A stretch of 64,000 nt of DNA from Cymbidium sinense (GCA_021442155.1 CM038222.1:112161121-112225120); one strand, 5' to 3'. Positions 45,872 to 59,814 are shown, numbered from the stretch's first letter. A program made the numbers and translations. Notes: generated by a model not told the origin, from the letters alone.

Positions 45872-47299
45872 GTTATAAGGGTTTAAAAATACTAATCACT
45901 TAATCAAAAGGAATTCTCGGGGTGACGATTGTTGTAATTGGAGTAAATGAAATGCGTACTTCAGCTGGAGGAATGGCAGTGGCCTCTTTCAACTTCTTTA
46001 CTTTTATTACCTTTTTGTGAAGGCCTACTCATAGAATGATGAGATCAATGTTTTAGTGAGGTCCCTTCACATCCAAGGAAATTATGTTCTAATATGTTTA
46101 TCATAATCAACTCTTAGGAGGTAGATGATTTATCCAATCAAATAGCAAAAATAATATGGTGATCATAAAGAGGAAAGAAAAAGGTCCATTTATAGTTTCT
46201 AGAGTGTTGGAAAATTGGATCAATCCAAAGGTGATGTAACCTATTAATAATTGTATAAAATTTCCTAGATTATTTAATGCTAACAGTTAATCATTTTGTT
46301 CATTCTTTTATCCTTTTGGTGATGTACCTTTATAAGGAGTAAAAAGATTAGGGAGCTGAATGCATACCCAAAGTAGTGCCAAATGAGCTTATAAGTCAAG
46401 ACAAAGATACTCATATAAAAGACACTCGATGATTTGGAATAAGAATACTCACTGGAAAGAGCATCCAAAAAAAATCACAGATTTAATTCAATTAGTAAAG
46501 GACTTGGAGAATAATAATTTAAAGGCAAAACATAACTCCACTCGCTGGCATCTAGCGACTATGTTGTGGAATGATGCAATCACTCTCCTCAATCTCATCC
46601 TTACTCAGACATTCGTTTGATAGTGGGCTACGGCCGATGGGCTCATACTCGCTCATTGTCATAAGGTGGAAAGTTCTTGTAATAAATTTAACTTATATGA
46701 TTTTCTTATGTATGACCACCACTTGATATTATAAAAGGGGGACATCTTTCTTTCAAAGGGAGGGGGGCCTTTTGGCTCTTACTATAGACCCCTATATTCT
46801 GTATTTACATTTTGAGCATTGTAAGCAATAAAAATTATATTTTCTCTACTACTTTTCTACTTTTTCATCCTCTTGCTAGAAATCTTTCCACTTAACCCTA
46901 TTTCTCAGGTATTTCAGAATGTTCTTTCTCTATCCATGCATAGATTTGGATTCAACAACTTCATTGATATGCTTAAAAAGGTAAGTGAGTGAAAAAAAGA
47001 AGCTAAAATTAGGGTGGAAATAACCTTTGTATAGACTTCATGAATCTATCATCCCAAGTTATAAAGTTTAAGGTCAAAAGAATAAGGACATTTTGCTTAA
47101 GAAGGAAGTCAATCCCAACCAAATCATGAGATGCTCTACTAACAAGCAATAATTACATCTTTCAAAGGTAGTTACATAACATTGAACTAAGAAAAAAATA
47201 CAAAATCACTAGATAGTATTGTAAGAAAATGTAAACTAATGGTTAGGATACATTTTAGTATGAATGCTTAACAAGGCTATATGATGGTACATTAGTGCT
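45872..47299. other. Unassigned DNA between B and LTR C
   Basis: Not similar to the Tat elements. No gene is recognised; the ORFs at 46280-46468 (-) and 46429-46620 (+) overlap each other and have no known domain. A part near 46730-46830 looks like a retrotransposon promoter-to-polyA segment (TATAAAAGGGGG, then GCAATAAAAATTAT) and could be an LTR remnant of another element. This is the only clear candidate for pre-insertion host DNA in the first 55 kb. Confidence 0.5.
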
Positions 47300-48639
47300 A
47301 CACTAAGAGCTCCTTAATCTTAAGACACTTATAGTGATTAGGTGAACACTTAACCTAAACATAGAGACTTAGACAGTTTAGTCATAGGAGTGGGTTATGC
47401 CTTAGGGGCTTAGGGAGACTTGCCTACCCTATAGCCTAAACCCAATCTATGTTTACCTTCTCGAACCAAACCTCAAATTCAATTCAAATGCCAAATCCAA
47501 ATCTAGATTTTAAATCAAATAATTGAAAGCCATAATCAAATCCAAAATCAAAATCCTTCCTAAGCCCTATGATTTTATCTTTTGAACTTAGCATTAACCA
47601 AATTCAAATCAATCCAAATTCAATTGATTTTCTCAAAGATCAATTCAATCCCTCAATCATTTATCAATTTCAACTCCAAACTCAATTCCAAATGATTGAA
47701 ACCCAAAATCAAATTTGAACTCCCAAATTGACCTTAAGCCTTATAATTGAATTCCATGGACTTAGCCAAATCTCCACCCAATTCAGCCCAAACTTGATTG
47801 ATCTATTCATAAATCATTTATATTTTCATTCATATTCACAAATATAAATCAAATATAAACTCAAATGGAAAAAACTAAATCAAATTAAATCCAAATCAAA
47901 TCAAACTCAATTGATTTATTTATAAATCAATCATATATTCATTTATATTCACAAATATAAATGAAACCCATATTACAATGATCAAATCTAAATCAAAATA
48001 AATCAATTTCCTTCTAAGCCCTTTTGACCTACCTCCGTGAGTTTAGTCACATTCGCTTCTAAATCAATCCAAACTAAAGTAATTTTCTCATAAGTCATTT
48101 ATATCTTCATTTATATTCACAAGCATAAATAAAATATAAACTCAAATAGCCAAAACAAAATCCAAAATCAAATCAAAACCCAATTCAGGCCCTTTAAGCC
48201 ATTTCATTGAACTTGGCCAAAACCCATCTAAATCAAGCCAAAATCATGGATTTTATCTTGAATCAATCATTCCTTCAATCATCTATCCAAATATAAATGA
48301 AACCTACAATCATCAAGCCAAATCAAAATCGACCCAAGTCAAGCCTAGTTTAGCCCTTTTGACTTGAATATTCTAAATGAACCAAAACCTATCATAGCCC
48401 AAATTGATTGCAGTTGGATTTGTATTTCAATCCTAAACTCATATATAAATCTAACTAAATATTAATCAAACCAAAACCAAGCCAATTAGCCTATTTAGGT
48501 CCACTTGACCCAAAGTGGCCTAAAGAACCCATATGAGCCAAGTTCTAATCCAACCCAAATTAGCTTGAACCAAGCCCATCCAAACCTCATACCATGATCA
48601 TTGATCACCCTACGATGATCAATTGCCTTGAATTGGGTC

Positions 48640-49300
48640 AAACCAAGTCAACCCTTAGCCCATATGAATCCCAAAATATCCAAAACTCACCATACATCAA
48701 ATCAATTCAAAACATTGATCCACATCAACTCATAATCAATGATTGAACATGACTTGACCATCAATTGAGCCAAACCAAACCCAATTGGACAGTTGACCCA
48801 AGTTGACCTAAATTGACCTAAAAAGCCAAAATGGGTCTAATCATGATCCAACCCAAATTGGTTGCAACCAATGATTCAAGTTCATTCCAAATTAATTGTT
48901 GAACTTGAGCAAATCTCCAAGTTGATCAAATGGACCCAACCTAGCCCAGTTGACCCACTTAGCATAAGTTCACCTAAAAGGTCAAATTGGCTAAAATCTA
49001 AATTGATTCAAATCAAAGCCTACAATTATTTTCAATTAACCAATTGAACTTGAACCAACACCTAACCCAAGCTAATTTGGTCAATTTGGTCAAATTGGTC
49101 AACTTGACCCATTTGACCTATATGAATCCAAATGAGCCAAAATCAAACTTAGGATAAATTGATTGAAACCACTTGAACTAAAATACTTCAAATCATCATT
49201 TGAACCTAACCCAAGCCTTAGTCTAACCTAATTTGAACAATTAGTCAACCTTACCCAACATGACCCAAATTGACCCATTTGACCCAAATTAAGCGAAAAC
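48640..49300 (+). promoter_or_regulatory. TTGAC (W-box-like) cluster in LTR C
   Basis: Dense TTGACC/GGTCAA words as in the A/B LTRs, kept despite the greater divergence of this LTR. Confidence 0.42.
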
Positions 49301-52054
49301 CCATGAAACCAACCCATGGGACCTTGCAACTTGACCTAACTCGACCCAAACCCATCTTATGCCAGTGAAAAATTATTCAAAACCCAATTGGAGCCAAACT
49401 GAAGGCAAATCTCCCTTGGATATGCCTCCCCATGTGGGATTTTACCAAAATTGGCAAAGTCCACTTCCTATATCTTTCGGGAGCCATCAAGTACCAATTT
49501 TTGGGGTCTCACCTACCAACCTAGCCCACCTTAAGTGGGATAGGCTTGCCATGGATGAAAGGGAGGTGAGTTAACTCACCTCCCTCCCAAGCTGAGAACC
49601 TAATGGTTCTAAGGAAGAGCAATAAACCATAATAAGCCTTGAGCCACCTCCTAAACATTCCTCCACTTATGACTTGCCATGTGGACTTGATTGCGACCCC
49701 TCTAGAGCTCTAATAGCAGTTGGCCTACCAAAATTGGGGAAGTAATCCCATCCATCCACATCGGCCAATTGAGGGGTATACCCCCTCAATTCTCATAGTA
49801 AATCATACCATTTGCTTCATCCAAGCTCCCAAGAGAGAAACGAAACTCCCTAGCATGCTCTCGAGTGATTCCAAGCCCTCCAGACTTTAGATTTTATCTT
49901 CCCATGCAAAGCCAAAATAGGGGAGCTCATCCTTGATTCCAATATTCCCATTTATCACTCAAAGCCCAATTTCTCTTACAAACATACACCTTCCACGCAT
50001 GTCGTTGAAGCCAAGCAAACCTTCCATTGAGCTCCAAGCCTACCAAAGGATAGACTTCAATCAAAGCCAAAGCTCCAAAGCACCATTCTTGGCCTTCTAA
50101 GCAATCCGCATGGAACCAATTCAATTGCTACTCAACAGGGCTTTATCTCAACTAGACAAAACTTCCTCAAGTGTGCAAACCACCAATCTTAGTTCTGGTG
50201 AGATAAATCTATTAAAATTGAGCTTTAGCTTAAAATGGGTTGGAGCTTTGTGAAAAAAATTTGCATGCGAGCTGATCCTAGCCATTAGATCTTTGTGGAT
50301 CCCTCGCACGAAGGTGTGGGGTTATTTTGGAGTAAATCCAAGCTTGGGTGAACTTAGATTAGCTATTCATGGTGGACGAGCTCCGTCATTTATCACTCAC
50401 GGGAAGAGAGATCACGGGCAGTATGTTCCAGATGATCAGAATGGATGACCATGATCAAATCACTCTAGATCATCCATTTAATCCTTCTTTAACCGTGGGT
50501 TTGATCTGTGCTATCTGATATAAGATTGAACAACTGAGATCAATATCACATCTAGTCTCCATCCAAGTCCACCACAGAAGTGACTACCTAAATAACCAAT
50601 CTCGCAGCACTATATGGAAAGCGTACTGCGTCGGTGCACCACGTGGCATCGATAAAATTATGCTTAATTAAAGCTAATTAATTAGTTTTTAAGGATGAAA
50701 CTTTCATAATTCATAATAAATCATAGAAAAATCCAAAAAATATAAACAAAGGCTCATTTTAAAGGTATTTCAGAGAAGAATCCATTAAAATTATCCTTAA
50801 TATATTTTGAATAGTAATTTAGGATTAATTAAGATTTAATTTAAAATTTAAGTATTTTAATTGCTCCCAAAATTAATTAACTAACTAACCTCAAATTTTT
50901 TGAGATTGTTTAGGGGGATGACCTTTGCCTCCCCTATTTTTCTTGGGATTTATTAGTTAATTAATTGGAAAAATTGATTGATTAAGCCCTAATTACCTTC
51001 TTAATTTAATTATGTGATAATTAACCATATGAACAATAACTTGCTTAATTAATTGGGTCATCTATCCCTGTTTAACAGTGAGGAGGCTTATGGCATTGGA
51101 TTGGGGCTTTTACCCTAATCTTTTCCCTAAATTTTATTCATTTTTTCAAGAGGAATTAATTAAGGATTAATTCATTACTTAATTAGTTTAATTAAATTTT
51201 AAAATACATCTGAACCTAACTAATCTATGAGTAGATCTTCAGGTGTTCAATAACTTAAAGAGATTTAATGAAATTATGATTTGTCATATGTGTGGGAAAA
51301 TCATAAAAGTAATTAAGTAAGCTCGTTAAGCTTAATTAACCATTAATTGTGAGCCAATTACATAGGCCCTTTCATTTCCTAGGAGCATTACAAATTTACT
51401 TTTCAATTCATTTGCATATCTTATTGGCTCATAATTATTTAGTTAATTACTTTAAGGTAACATAGGTAAGGGTTAATTAATTGAGTTAATTCATAGCTCA
51501 ACTTAATTATTCCATAAAATCAATCTTTACCTTCTCATTAAATCAAATTAACCTACAAACATGGGATGGGATTAGGATTGGCAAACCTCTTTTTCTCTTA
51601 CCCTCTTTCTTTAAATCAAGTTAAACATCAAATTAAAAAAAGATATTAAAAAACTTTGATTAATTTTAAATGATTTTATTTGATATGATTGTCCTTAGGA
51701 ATTAATTTGGTTGAATGAAATCATATGATTATGTTTATTTATTCCTCTCTAATCTTATTAAATTTTGTATGCCACTTGATTCATGCATTCATCGTTTGCA
51801 AAATTAATTAAATTAAATGGTTTCATTTATGTCAAGCTTGTATGTGTTGATTTCATTTGATATATGTGTGGCTATTATCACTATTAAATCCAAATATATT
51901 TTTCCAAAGCTTATAAATGAATGATTACGTATGCTATGAATGCTAATTATAAATTCATAGGAGATGTATGTGATTATACCCAAAGTGTGTGGATTGAAGT
52001 TTCCTTTTCTTTGATTCACTTGTAGCTTTACATGCATTTGAATGATTAATAGGT

Positions 52055-52680
52055 ATATAGTCTGGATATCCCAAAATTATGAGGCTTTAGTTAGCCCCAA
52101 GGAGGTCATTTGATCACCTCACTTCCCTAGTTAATAGCGAAAAGTACTTATTTGATTTCATTTACATGTATTTTTACATTAAAATTTGAATAAGAACTTT
52201 AATCCATAAGCATAAATGTTTCAATCAAATAAAAATATACTCTTTGCATGGTTTTAGTTCCATCATTTATGTATACATCCATATGTATTTGAGAGAAACA
52301 AATATTTAGCCTGGACATCCCGAGAATACGAGGCTTTAAGTAGCCCCAAGGAGGTCATTTGATTACCTCACTTCTTTGGTTAACAATGACATGTACTAGC
52401 TTATGTCTCTTATACATTTTTGTGTGTATTTAATTATGAAATTAGAACCCCTTTTCTTTTAACAAAAATACATGCATTTGCAATTTCTCAAGTGATTGAA
52501 TTAATTGATCATGTGATTTAGAGTTCTCTTTTTATGATTCATGTATGCGAATTTACATATGGTTGAATGTAATGGTATATAATCTGGACATCTCGAGAAT
52601 ATAAGGCTTTAGTTAGCCCCAAGGAGGTCATTTGATTACCTCACTTCCTTGATTAATGATGACACATACCTATTTAATTC
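52055..52680 (+). repeat. Triplicated ~260-bp segment in LTR C
   Basis: The phrase tctggacatc…gaggctttagttagccccaaggaggtcatttgattacctcact (given as a landmark, in parts) occurs near 52060, 52309 and 52583. The A/B LTRs have a single related copy (about 23115 and 43050). Each unit has a small GAGGT/ACCTC inverted repeat. Confidence 0.75.
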
Positions 52681-53840
52681 ATCCCTATGTATTTTTGTAT
52701 AATAATTTAGATAGAGCTTTAAATTAAAATGATAAGATAATTCAATCAAATGAAAAATATAGGCTTTAAATGTATATACTCATATCTTTCATTCAAGTGT
52801 GCTAAAACATATTATATGTGTAGGTATACTTAAGATTTAATCATATGCATGTTACATGTGATGGAAAGGAATGATTTAACATGTGTCATGTGATACTAAT
52901 TCAATCAAATTAATTTTAAGATGTCCTTTATATTGAATATGATTATTTAAAGTGAACCTAAACTTATGATTAATTTTAAAATATGTAATAAGCAATTCAT
53001 TAAAGAGAACTTGTTAATTAACATGCTTTAGAAAAGACTTAAGGTAGGGATGAAAGAGAGTAATCCTCTCTTTTTATTCTCTTTATAACACTTAGTTGCC
53101 AAGTGTAAGTCAAATGAAATAGAAGAAAATGCTAAGTAAAATTCTCAAATCATATAAATCACTTTAACTGAAATCAACCTCTTATGATTAAAATCCTTTC
53201 ACATTTATAAAATCATAACTTAATGGCTAGTTAGGACATATCACACAAGCCTTAATACACACACATTAAAACTAAGTCATCACTTCTAGCTTTATGTTAG
53301 GATAGTGCATAGTATGATGTATGTTTGGTTTTATGATGTAATATTTAGACTGAATGTTTGGGTGTATATTTCATAGACTGGATGTTAGGCTGATATTAGC
53401 CTAGTCAAGTTTTTTGCAGAGGATAATGCTTAAGGGGTGCTTAAAATAAACATAAATTCTCTATTTGTAGGCTGCTTAAACCCCTAAGCATGATCCAAGT
53501 TAAGACAGGTAGGCTTGGTGATCCATGTGCAGGGAGCTAAGCCCAAATTATATATATAACTGCTTGAGTTATATGTGTGTTTAGCTAACACTTATTTTAC
53601 AAGCGTAGTTAAATTTACTTTCTTATTTTTAATGTAATTTTTCATTAGGAATTAGGATTAGCGTTATGGGGGATTAGGATGAGCAGTGGCTAGAAGGCTT
53701 TGTCCTGGGAGGCCCTATGATGCCTTTAAAGCAAGCACATCCAAATCAAAGAAGGAAGGGACATGAAGAATGAAGAAAAGAAGACCCACATGGAATTTAG
53801 TCATTTATAAATTATAATTATTGTTTTATATTCTGGGTTG

Positions 53841-53864
53841 TATAAGGGTAGATCTCGGCTACCC
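53841..53864 (+). promoter_or_regulatory. LTR C TATA box plus stem
   Basis: TATAAG (53841-53846), overlapping GGGTAG (53846-53851), a 7-nt loop and CTACCC (53859-53864). The stem is unchanged from the A/B LTRs although surrounding sequence differs. Confidence 0.63.
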
Positions 53865-55335
53865 ATTTTCTCTTTTCAGGTTATATGGTGGTACCCGACC
53901 ACACTGACCTGCTATTCTTTTGTGGTAGCTATAAAAGATTTGATGTTATGTTTAGCTTATGCATTAGAAATTACATGCCTCTTTATAGTTTCATTATCAT
54001 TGGTGTTTGTTGTATGGCTTGGATGTGATTAGGCTCTTAGGAAAAAATTAATTTTTCTACCCTAATTATAACTCATAATTAAAGCTTTAAATAACTCAGA
54101 ACCTCACATAAAGCCTAGGAATTAAATCAAGATAATTAAAAGATTTAGAAACCACTTAGTTGAATGTTGTATGTCTCATATCATGCATGCATGTTGCTTC
54201 ACTCTTGCTAAGAGAGGGATTCCATCATTGCATGATAGGGGAAGACTTGACCTTTGAGGGTCTCCTCTGTGGTGAAAAATACCTCTTTCCTGCTGATTTA
54301 GCCTATAATCTATTTTCATCATGCATTTTGACATAAAAAATTATATGGCCTTTGTCAAAATGAAGTGTCAATATCAAATAAAAATTGAAAAGAATTGCAT
54401 TAGACTAAGTCATTACTCATACCACTCATGCTCTAGTCTCTTAAGGAGTGAGTTTGAGGACTTTAGTCTCTTTTTAAATAATAACAACTCAAATATCTTG
54501 CAAAATCATATGACTTGCCTACATGGTTTTAAAGCATAGGAGGAGTTAGCAGGTTGCCACTTGAGGTGATTATAAGTTTAGCAGTTGGGTGGTTTACTCT
54601 CTCTTATGGAAGTAAACCATATACCCACTTTCATTTATATTTAGGTCATGCTTTGGCTTATGCCAAAGTTCCCTAGATTTAGGATCTGTGGTAGCTATTT
54701 TCTTTGGGCTACAAGCATTAATCCTCACCTCTTAGGCATTTCCCTAACCATGTGTTGGTGGACTATAAGCCCTAGTAATCTAATAAAATTTTAACTCTAA
54801 ATAAAATAAATCCCTTCAACTTCAAATATATAAAGGCCAACTATAGGATAGATTTGAATGCTCACTAAGTTTTCTAGTATCATGAGTGTTCCTTACTCAT
54901 CTCCTTTGGCTCTCAAAATAAGTTTTCTCCTTGATCTTTCCCATTTGATTTTCCAACATAATCAATTTATTGATAGTCTTACCTTTGAAATCTTTGGAGT
55001 CAACAATTACCTACCTTAGTCAAAAGTATTCCTAAGGAATTCACCTTCCTTAGGATGTAAATAACTATGGGGGCTTGCCCCCATAGAAAAAATTAAAACC
55101 TAATTTAATATAAACCTTACTTTATTCATCAATGTAATGTAGGGAAAATCTCTGGTATATTCGAAGGCCCATCATGCCTTAAGAGTCCTTTTTAGGTGAT
55201 TAGGTCTATTGAAGAGTGATGTCTCTATCATTCGAGATAATATATCATACCTCTATATCGTACCCGATCACTTCAATAAGTACCCCCTTAGATCTACATG
55301 GTGTCCTCCATATGCATCTAAAAATAAACACCACA

Positions 55336-55685
55336 GGGTTGTACTTGCCTATTGTAGGAAAGTACATGTTGGGTTGTACCTGCCCATGTAGAAAAGTATA
55401 GTGTTGGGTTGTATTTTCCCATGAAAGAGAGTATGAGAGATTTTTTGTAATGTCATTTTGATTTAGTGAATTCTTAGCTTAGGTTGCTAAGTGTGGATAC
55501 AAGAAAATTTTTGGGATTTTGTCGAACAACATAAAAATCTCTATGTTCTCTTTTTTACTTTTCCCGCACCTGTACTTGCCTATTTAAAATTACTTTTTAT
55601 ACAAAAAAATCAAATTAATTTTTTACTTTTAAATATTTTTAAACACCCAATTCACTCCCTTCTTTGGATCCATAACTACATAACA
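55336..55685 (+). repeat. 5' LTR remnant of the Copia element
   Basis: The 350 bases between the end of LTR C and the Copia primer-binding site. Contains three imperfect tandem units of about 34 bp beginning ggttgtac(t/c)tgcc (55337-55430). Ends …ctacataaca just before the PBS. I could not find this sequence downstream of 60684, so the two Copia LTRs do not match in the window. Confidence 0.5.
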
Positions 55686-55700
55686 ATTAGTATCAGAGAC
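55686..55700 (+). other. Copia primer-binding site (tRNA-Met type)
   Basis: ATTAGTATCAGAGAC is close to TTGGTATCAGAGC, the initiator tRNA-Met site used by most plant Copia elements. It lies 40 bases before the gag ATG at 55740. Confidence 0.75.
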
Positions 55701-55739
55701 TGCTCATTTTGTGGCTTAACATCCTTGAGTTTGATCACT

Positions 55740-57190
55740 ATGGCACAAGTTTATCCTAAGGTGCACTACCTGAAGAATAGTTTACACATATGCCACCATT
55801 GCTTGATAATGTTCCATTTGATTATTAGAAAAACTACATCAGTACATTTATTCATGGACAAGATTCTAGAATATGGCATATGTTGAAACATCAATATCAC
55901 ACACCCACTATTGAGCCAATTGGTTTGAAGGTTGATAAACCTTTTGATGAATGGTCTTCTTATGAAAGAGAATTTGATAAATTAAATGCAAAGGCTTGCA
56001 ACCTTTTATACTATTCTTTACTTCTCGATGATTATATAAGAATTTCCATGCTTATTACAGCAAAACAAATTAGGATAAATTAATTTTCACTTACAAAGGT
56101 ACTAATGAAGTTAAAGATGCCCACATAAATTTGTACATGAGTGTGAATTATTCTGCATGTTACCAAATGAAAGAATTTCTAATATGTATACTAATTTTAT
56201 GAAAATCATTAATATTTTGCATTCACTTAGACAAAAATATAAAAATCACTATGTGGTTTATAAAATTTTAAGATGCCATCCAGAAGAGTGGGATACAAAA
56301 GTTACCACTATTAGTGAAGCTAAAGATTTGACTACATATGCACTTCATCAACTTCTTGGTTCTTTAATAACTTATGAATAGGTTATAACACAAATGGATA
56401 AAAATGAATCTTTCCAAAAGAAAGAAAAAGAGAAATTAATTACTTTGTAGGTGGAAGATGGTGTGAAGAAAATTCCTCATGTTCAGATGTTGATATTGAT
56501 GAAATTGCAATACTTTCAAAGAAATTGGAAAATATGATTAGAAAGAAAAAGCACAAATATGGAAAGTCAAAAATTCATTAATTGCCTCTTAAAAAGTTGA
56601 CTACAAGTGAAGGAATAGTATGCTATAATTGTAAGAAGCTAAGACATGTAAGAAGTGATAGCCCAAATATTGCTAATAATGAAAAGCAATTCAAAAACAA
56701 AAAGACTTGGAAAAATAAAAAGCCTCAAAAGAAAAAGAAAATAACACTTTGGGCAAATTATGATTCAGAAGAATCAAGTGAGGATACTTTAGAGGAAGAA
56801 ACAAACTTATGTTTGATGGAAAATGTGGACACTTCAAGTGAGGCATGTGAATATATTTCTTATGAAGAATTAGATGATGCATTTAATGAATTAGCACATG
56901 AATATAAAAGGCTGAAAATAAAATTTAATATGTTAGAAAAATAAATAGAAACTCTAGAAATGCATGCTATATTTTTAGAAAAAGAATGTGTTGATTTAAA
57001 GTCTAAAAATGATGCTTTATTAGATCAATTAACACTTTTGAAGAAATTGAAAGAAGAGAATTTATCAATTCATGAAAAATTAGATACATGTAGTAAATCA
57101 TATTCACATGGCCCATTCATTAGAAATAAGTCATCAAATGCATCAAAATTATTTAAACTTAGAGATTATGTAAATACAAATGTTTCATGA
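55740..57190 (+). pseudogene. Copia (SIRE-like) Gag, frameshifted
   Basis: Starts at ATG 55740 (MAQVYPK) and shifts frame near 55795. The capsid-like region follows: FDEWSSYEREFDKLNAKACNLLYY, RISMLITAK, then (56157-56381) NERISNMYTNFMKIINILHSL, EEWDTKVTTISEAKDLTTYAL and LLGSLITYE, the UBN2/DUF4219 pattern of SIRE/Maximus Gag. The zinc knuckle at about 56621-56665 reads CYNCKKLRHVRSDSP: Cys, Cys and His are kept but the last Cys is Ser. An acidic stretch and a coiled-coil-like Leu/Lys/Glu segment (56860-57110) follow, also usual in SIRE. Gag would form the particle and bind RNA. At least three frame breaks. Confidence 0.83.
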
Positions 57191-57719
57191 AATTTTTACC
57201 ATAAAAAGTCATGTATCATTTGATTTTCATGCAAGAAGATCTCAAGCACTTCCAAGATCAAATAATATGTGGATACCCAAAAATAAAAATGCAATAGCTA
57301 CACACACTACACAACATTCATTGCATACTTTTTCATTTGGATGTGGACCCAAACATGTTTGGGTTCCAAAAGTTGACTCACCAATTTTTTTTGCAGGAAT
57401 GTCTTTAAAGCAAAACAAAGAAGACATGTGGTACTTGGATAGTGGATGTTCAAGACATATGATTGGTGATAAATCTAAATTTTCTTCTTTAGAATCTTGT
57501 GAAGAACGGTATGTAGTTTATGGCGATAATGCTAAAGGAAAAATAGTTGGCATTGGTTCTATTTCAAAAAATTCAATAACATTAGATAAAGTTTACTTTG
57601 TGGAAGGTTTAAAGCATAATCTCATTTCCCTTAGTCAATTATGTGATAAAGGACTTAATGTTGAATTTCATGCATCTTTTTTTATTATAATAAAACAATT
57701 CTTTGCTTGTTGGTTATAA
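57180..57719 (+). pseudogene. Copia aspartic protease
   Basis: Open frame with NMWIPKNKNA and KHVWVPK lead-in, then DMWYLDSGCSRHMIGDKSKF: catalytic DSG at about 57437-57445, and GSISKNSITLDKVYFVEGLKHNLISLSQLCDKG. This is the plant Copia protease plus the link to integrase. The catalytic triad is intact in the sequence; the polyprotein around it is not. Confidence 0.88.
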
Positions 57720-58510
57720 ATACAAAAATATTTATCTTATTGATTTTAAAAATACTTGTGATGCAAATTTAAATTTACTTTATTTCAAAAGTTCATATGA
57801 TGAAAATTGGCTTTGGCGTAAAAGATTATGTCACATTAATATGCATTTTTCAAATAAAATTACAAAACTTGACCTTATTTATGGTTTACCTAAAATGAAA
57901 TTTAATTCTGATTATGTTTGTGATGCATGTATTCATGAAAAACATTCTAAATATTCCTTTAAAAATAAAAATATTATTTCTACTTCTAGACCTTTAGAAT
58001 TATTACATATTGATTTATTTGGTCTTGTTAGCACTGCTAGCTTTGGTGGGAAATTCTATGGTCTTGTTATTATTGATGTTTATTCAAGATTTACTTTGGT
58101 TATATTCTTAATTCTTAAAAATGATGCTTTTGAACATTTTAGAAAATTTATTATTCAATGTGATAGAAGTCTTCTTGTTAGTATTCAAATCGATCATGGT
58201 GGTGAATTTGAAAATAAAAATTTTAAAAATTTTTATGATAAATTTGGTAAACACAAATTTTCTACTCCTAGAACCCCTCAGTAAATGGTATTGTTGAAAA
58301 AAAAATAGAATTTTAATTGAATTGAGTAGAGCTATGCTTGATGATTATAAATTGCCTAAATATTTCTGGGCCAAAGCTATTAACACTGCATGTTATGTGA
58401 TAAATCATATTTACTTAAGATTTATTTTTAATAAAACCCCCTTATAAGTTATTTTTTAGCTAGAAACCTAATATTATTATTTTCATAGCTTCTGTTGTAA
58501 GTGTTTAACT
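57703..58510 (+). pseudogene. Copia integrase
   Basis: Open part 57703-58284: WLWRKRLCHINM (zinc-binding His; G to C change), VCDACIHEKHSKYSFK (Cys pair), HIDLFGLVSTASFGGKFYGLVIIDVYSRFT (parts; catalytic Asp in HIDLFG), IDHGGEFENK (second Asp; S to I change). The frame breaks at 58284, just where the Asn/Gly-Ile-Val-Glu block with the catalytic Glu follows (aatggtattgttgaa). Stops then continue to 58510. Confidence 0.85.
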
Positions 58511-59814
58511 TTGAATAATGGTAATGATTCATTAGGAAAGTTTGATAATAAGTCTGATGATGGTATCTTTTTAGGATATTCTTTGAATGGTTATAATAAG
58601 AGAAAATTGATAGTTAAGGAATCAATACATATTATATTTGATGAAAATTCTATAGATCCTATTAGAGATGATATAATTGAATTTGAGGTTGATGAATTTA
58701 GAAAAATAAATTTGGAAGAAAATGCAGATAAATCTTTACCCAATAATTGGAAATACATTAGGAATCATTCGAAAGACTTGATTATTTGGGATCCTTCCCA
58801 AGGTGTTAGAACTAGAAGACAATCCAAGGAAATGGTAAATCATTTTGTATTCTTATCCGAGATTGAACCAAAATCTGTAGATGAAGCTTTGGAAGATCAC
58901 TATTGGATTGTAGCTATGGAAGAAGAATTAAATTAGCTTATTATAAATGATGTGTGGGAATTAGTTTCTAGACCTCAAAATTAAAATGTTATAGGAACCA
59001 ATTGGGTCTTTAGGAATATTTAGATGACATGGGAAACATTTTTAGAAATAAAGCCAGATTGGTTGCACAAGGATATACTCAGATTGAAGGGATAGATTTT
59101 GAAGAATCCTTTGCCCCTGTAACTAGATTAGAAGCTATTAGATTGCTCCCTGCCTATGCCTACTATAAAGATTTTAAAATATTTCAAATGGACGTAAAAA
59201 GTGCATTTTTAAATGATTTTATAGTTCAAGATGTCTTTGTAGAACAACCTCCTAGTTTTAAAAATCTTAAATTACTTGATCATGCTTTTAAATTAAAGAA
59301 AGCCTTGTATGGATTGAAATAAGCTTCTAGAGCTTAATATGATAGATTGAATAGCTTTCTTATAGATCATGGCTTTAGGAAGGTTATAGTAGATACCACC
59401 CTTTTTCTTAAGAATTTAGGTGATGGCTTGATCATTGTCCAGATTTATATTGATGAAATTTTATTTGGTAGTACAAAGAAATCATTATGTGTTGAGTTTG
59501 CATCTTTAATGTCTAAAGAATTTGAGATAAGCATGATTAAACTCAATTTTTTCTTAGGGCTTCAAGTAATGCAACAAGAAAAAGACACTTTCATTTGTCA
59601 AACTAAGTATACCAATGACATGATAGAAAGATTTGATATGAATAAATTTAAATCTAGTAAAACTCCCATGAGCCCCTATATTAAGCTTAATTTAGATGAG
59701 TTAGTAAAATTTGTTGATCATAAATTTTATAGAAGTATGATAGGTTTTATTTTGTATCTTATTGCTAGTAGGTCTGATATTATGTTTACAATATGTTTAT
59801 GTGCTCATTTTTAG
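58511..59814 (+). pseudogene. Copia reverse transcriptase
   Basis: 58511-58936 has the integrase-RT link GKFDNKSDDGIFLGYS and the SVDEALEDHYWIVAMEEELN lead-in to RT. 59029-59322 has [34 protein letters not shown] and [12 protein letters not shown] (catalytic Asp kept), LKKALYGLK. 59347-59814 has YIDEILFGST at 59446, where the Copia active site YVDD has become YIDE, and LGLQVMQQEKDTFICQTKY. Stops at 58937, 59320-59340 and elsewhere. Loss of the second Asp would itself kill the polymerase. Confidence 0.87.

Larger units (their letters stand above)
47300..55335 (+). repeat. Lone diverged Tat-family LTR (copy C)
   Basis: Follows the A/B LTRs in order: ACACTAAGAG start (47300), Lys/Asn-codon-like A-rich stretch, TTGAC-rich block (48640-49300), counterpart of the LTR ORF (49830-50160, broken), TTAATTAA-rich tract, TATA box at 53841, and the end …aaacaccaca at 55335. 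It has no PBS or internal region at either side, so it is a solo LTR or a fragment. The 5-bp flanks (gtgct and gggtt) do not match, so no target duplication is visible. It is about 0.5 kb longer than A/B LTRs, mainly from the triplication at 52055-52680. Confidence 0.8.

Noticed and set aside
46280..46620. Host gene between element B and LTR C
   Set aside because: The two short ORFs overlap on opposite strands, show no recognisable motif, and the region has a possible LTR remnant instead.
53000..55335. LTR C as a complete solo LTR with target-site duplication
   Set aside because: The 5-bp flanks gtgct and gggtt differ, and neither end can be shown to be intact, so only a lone LTR or fragment is claimed.
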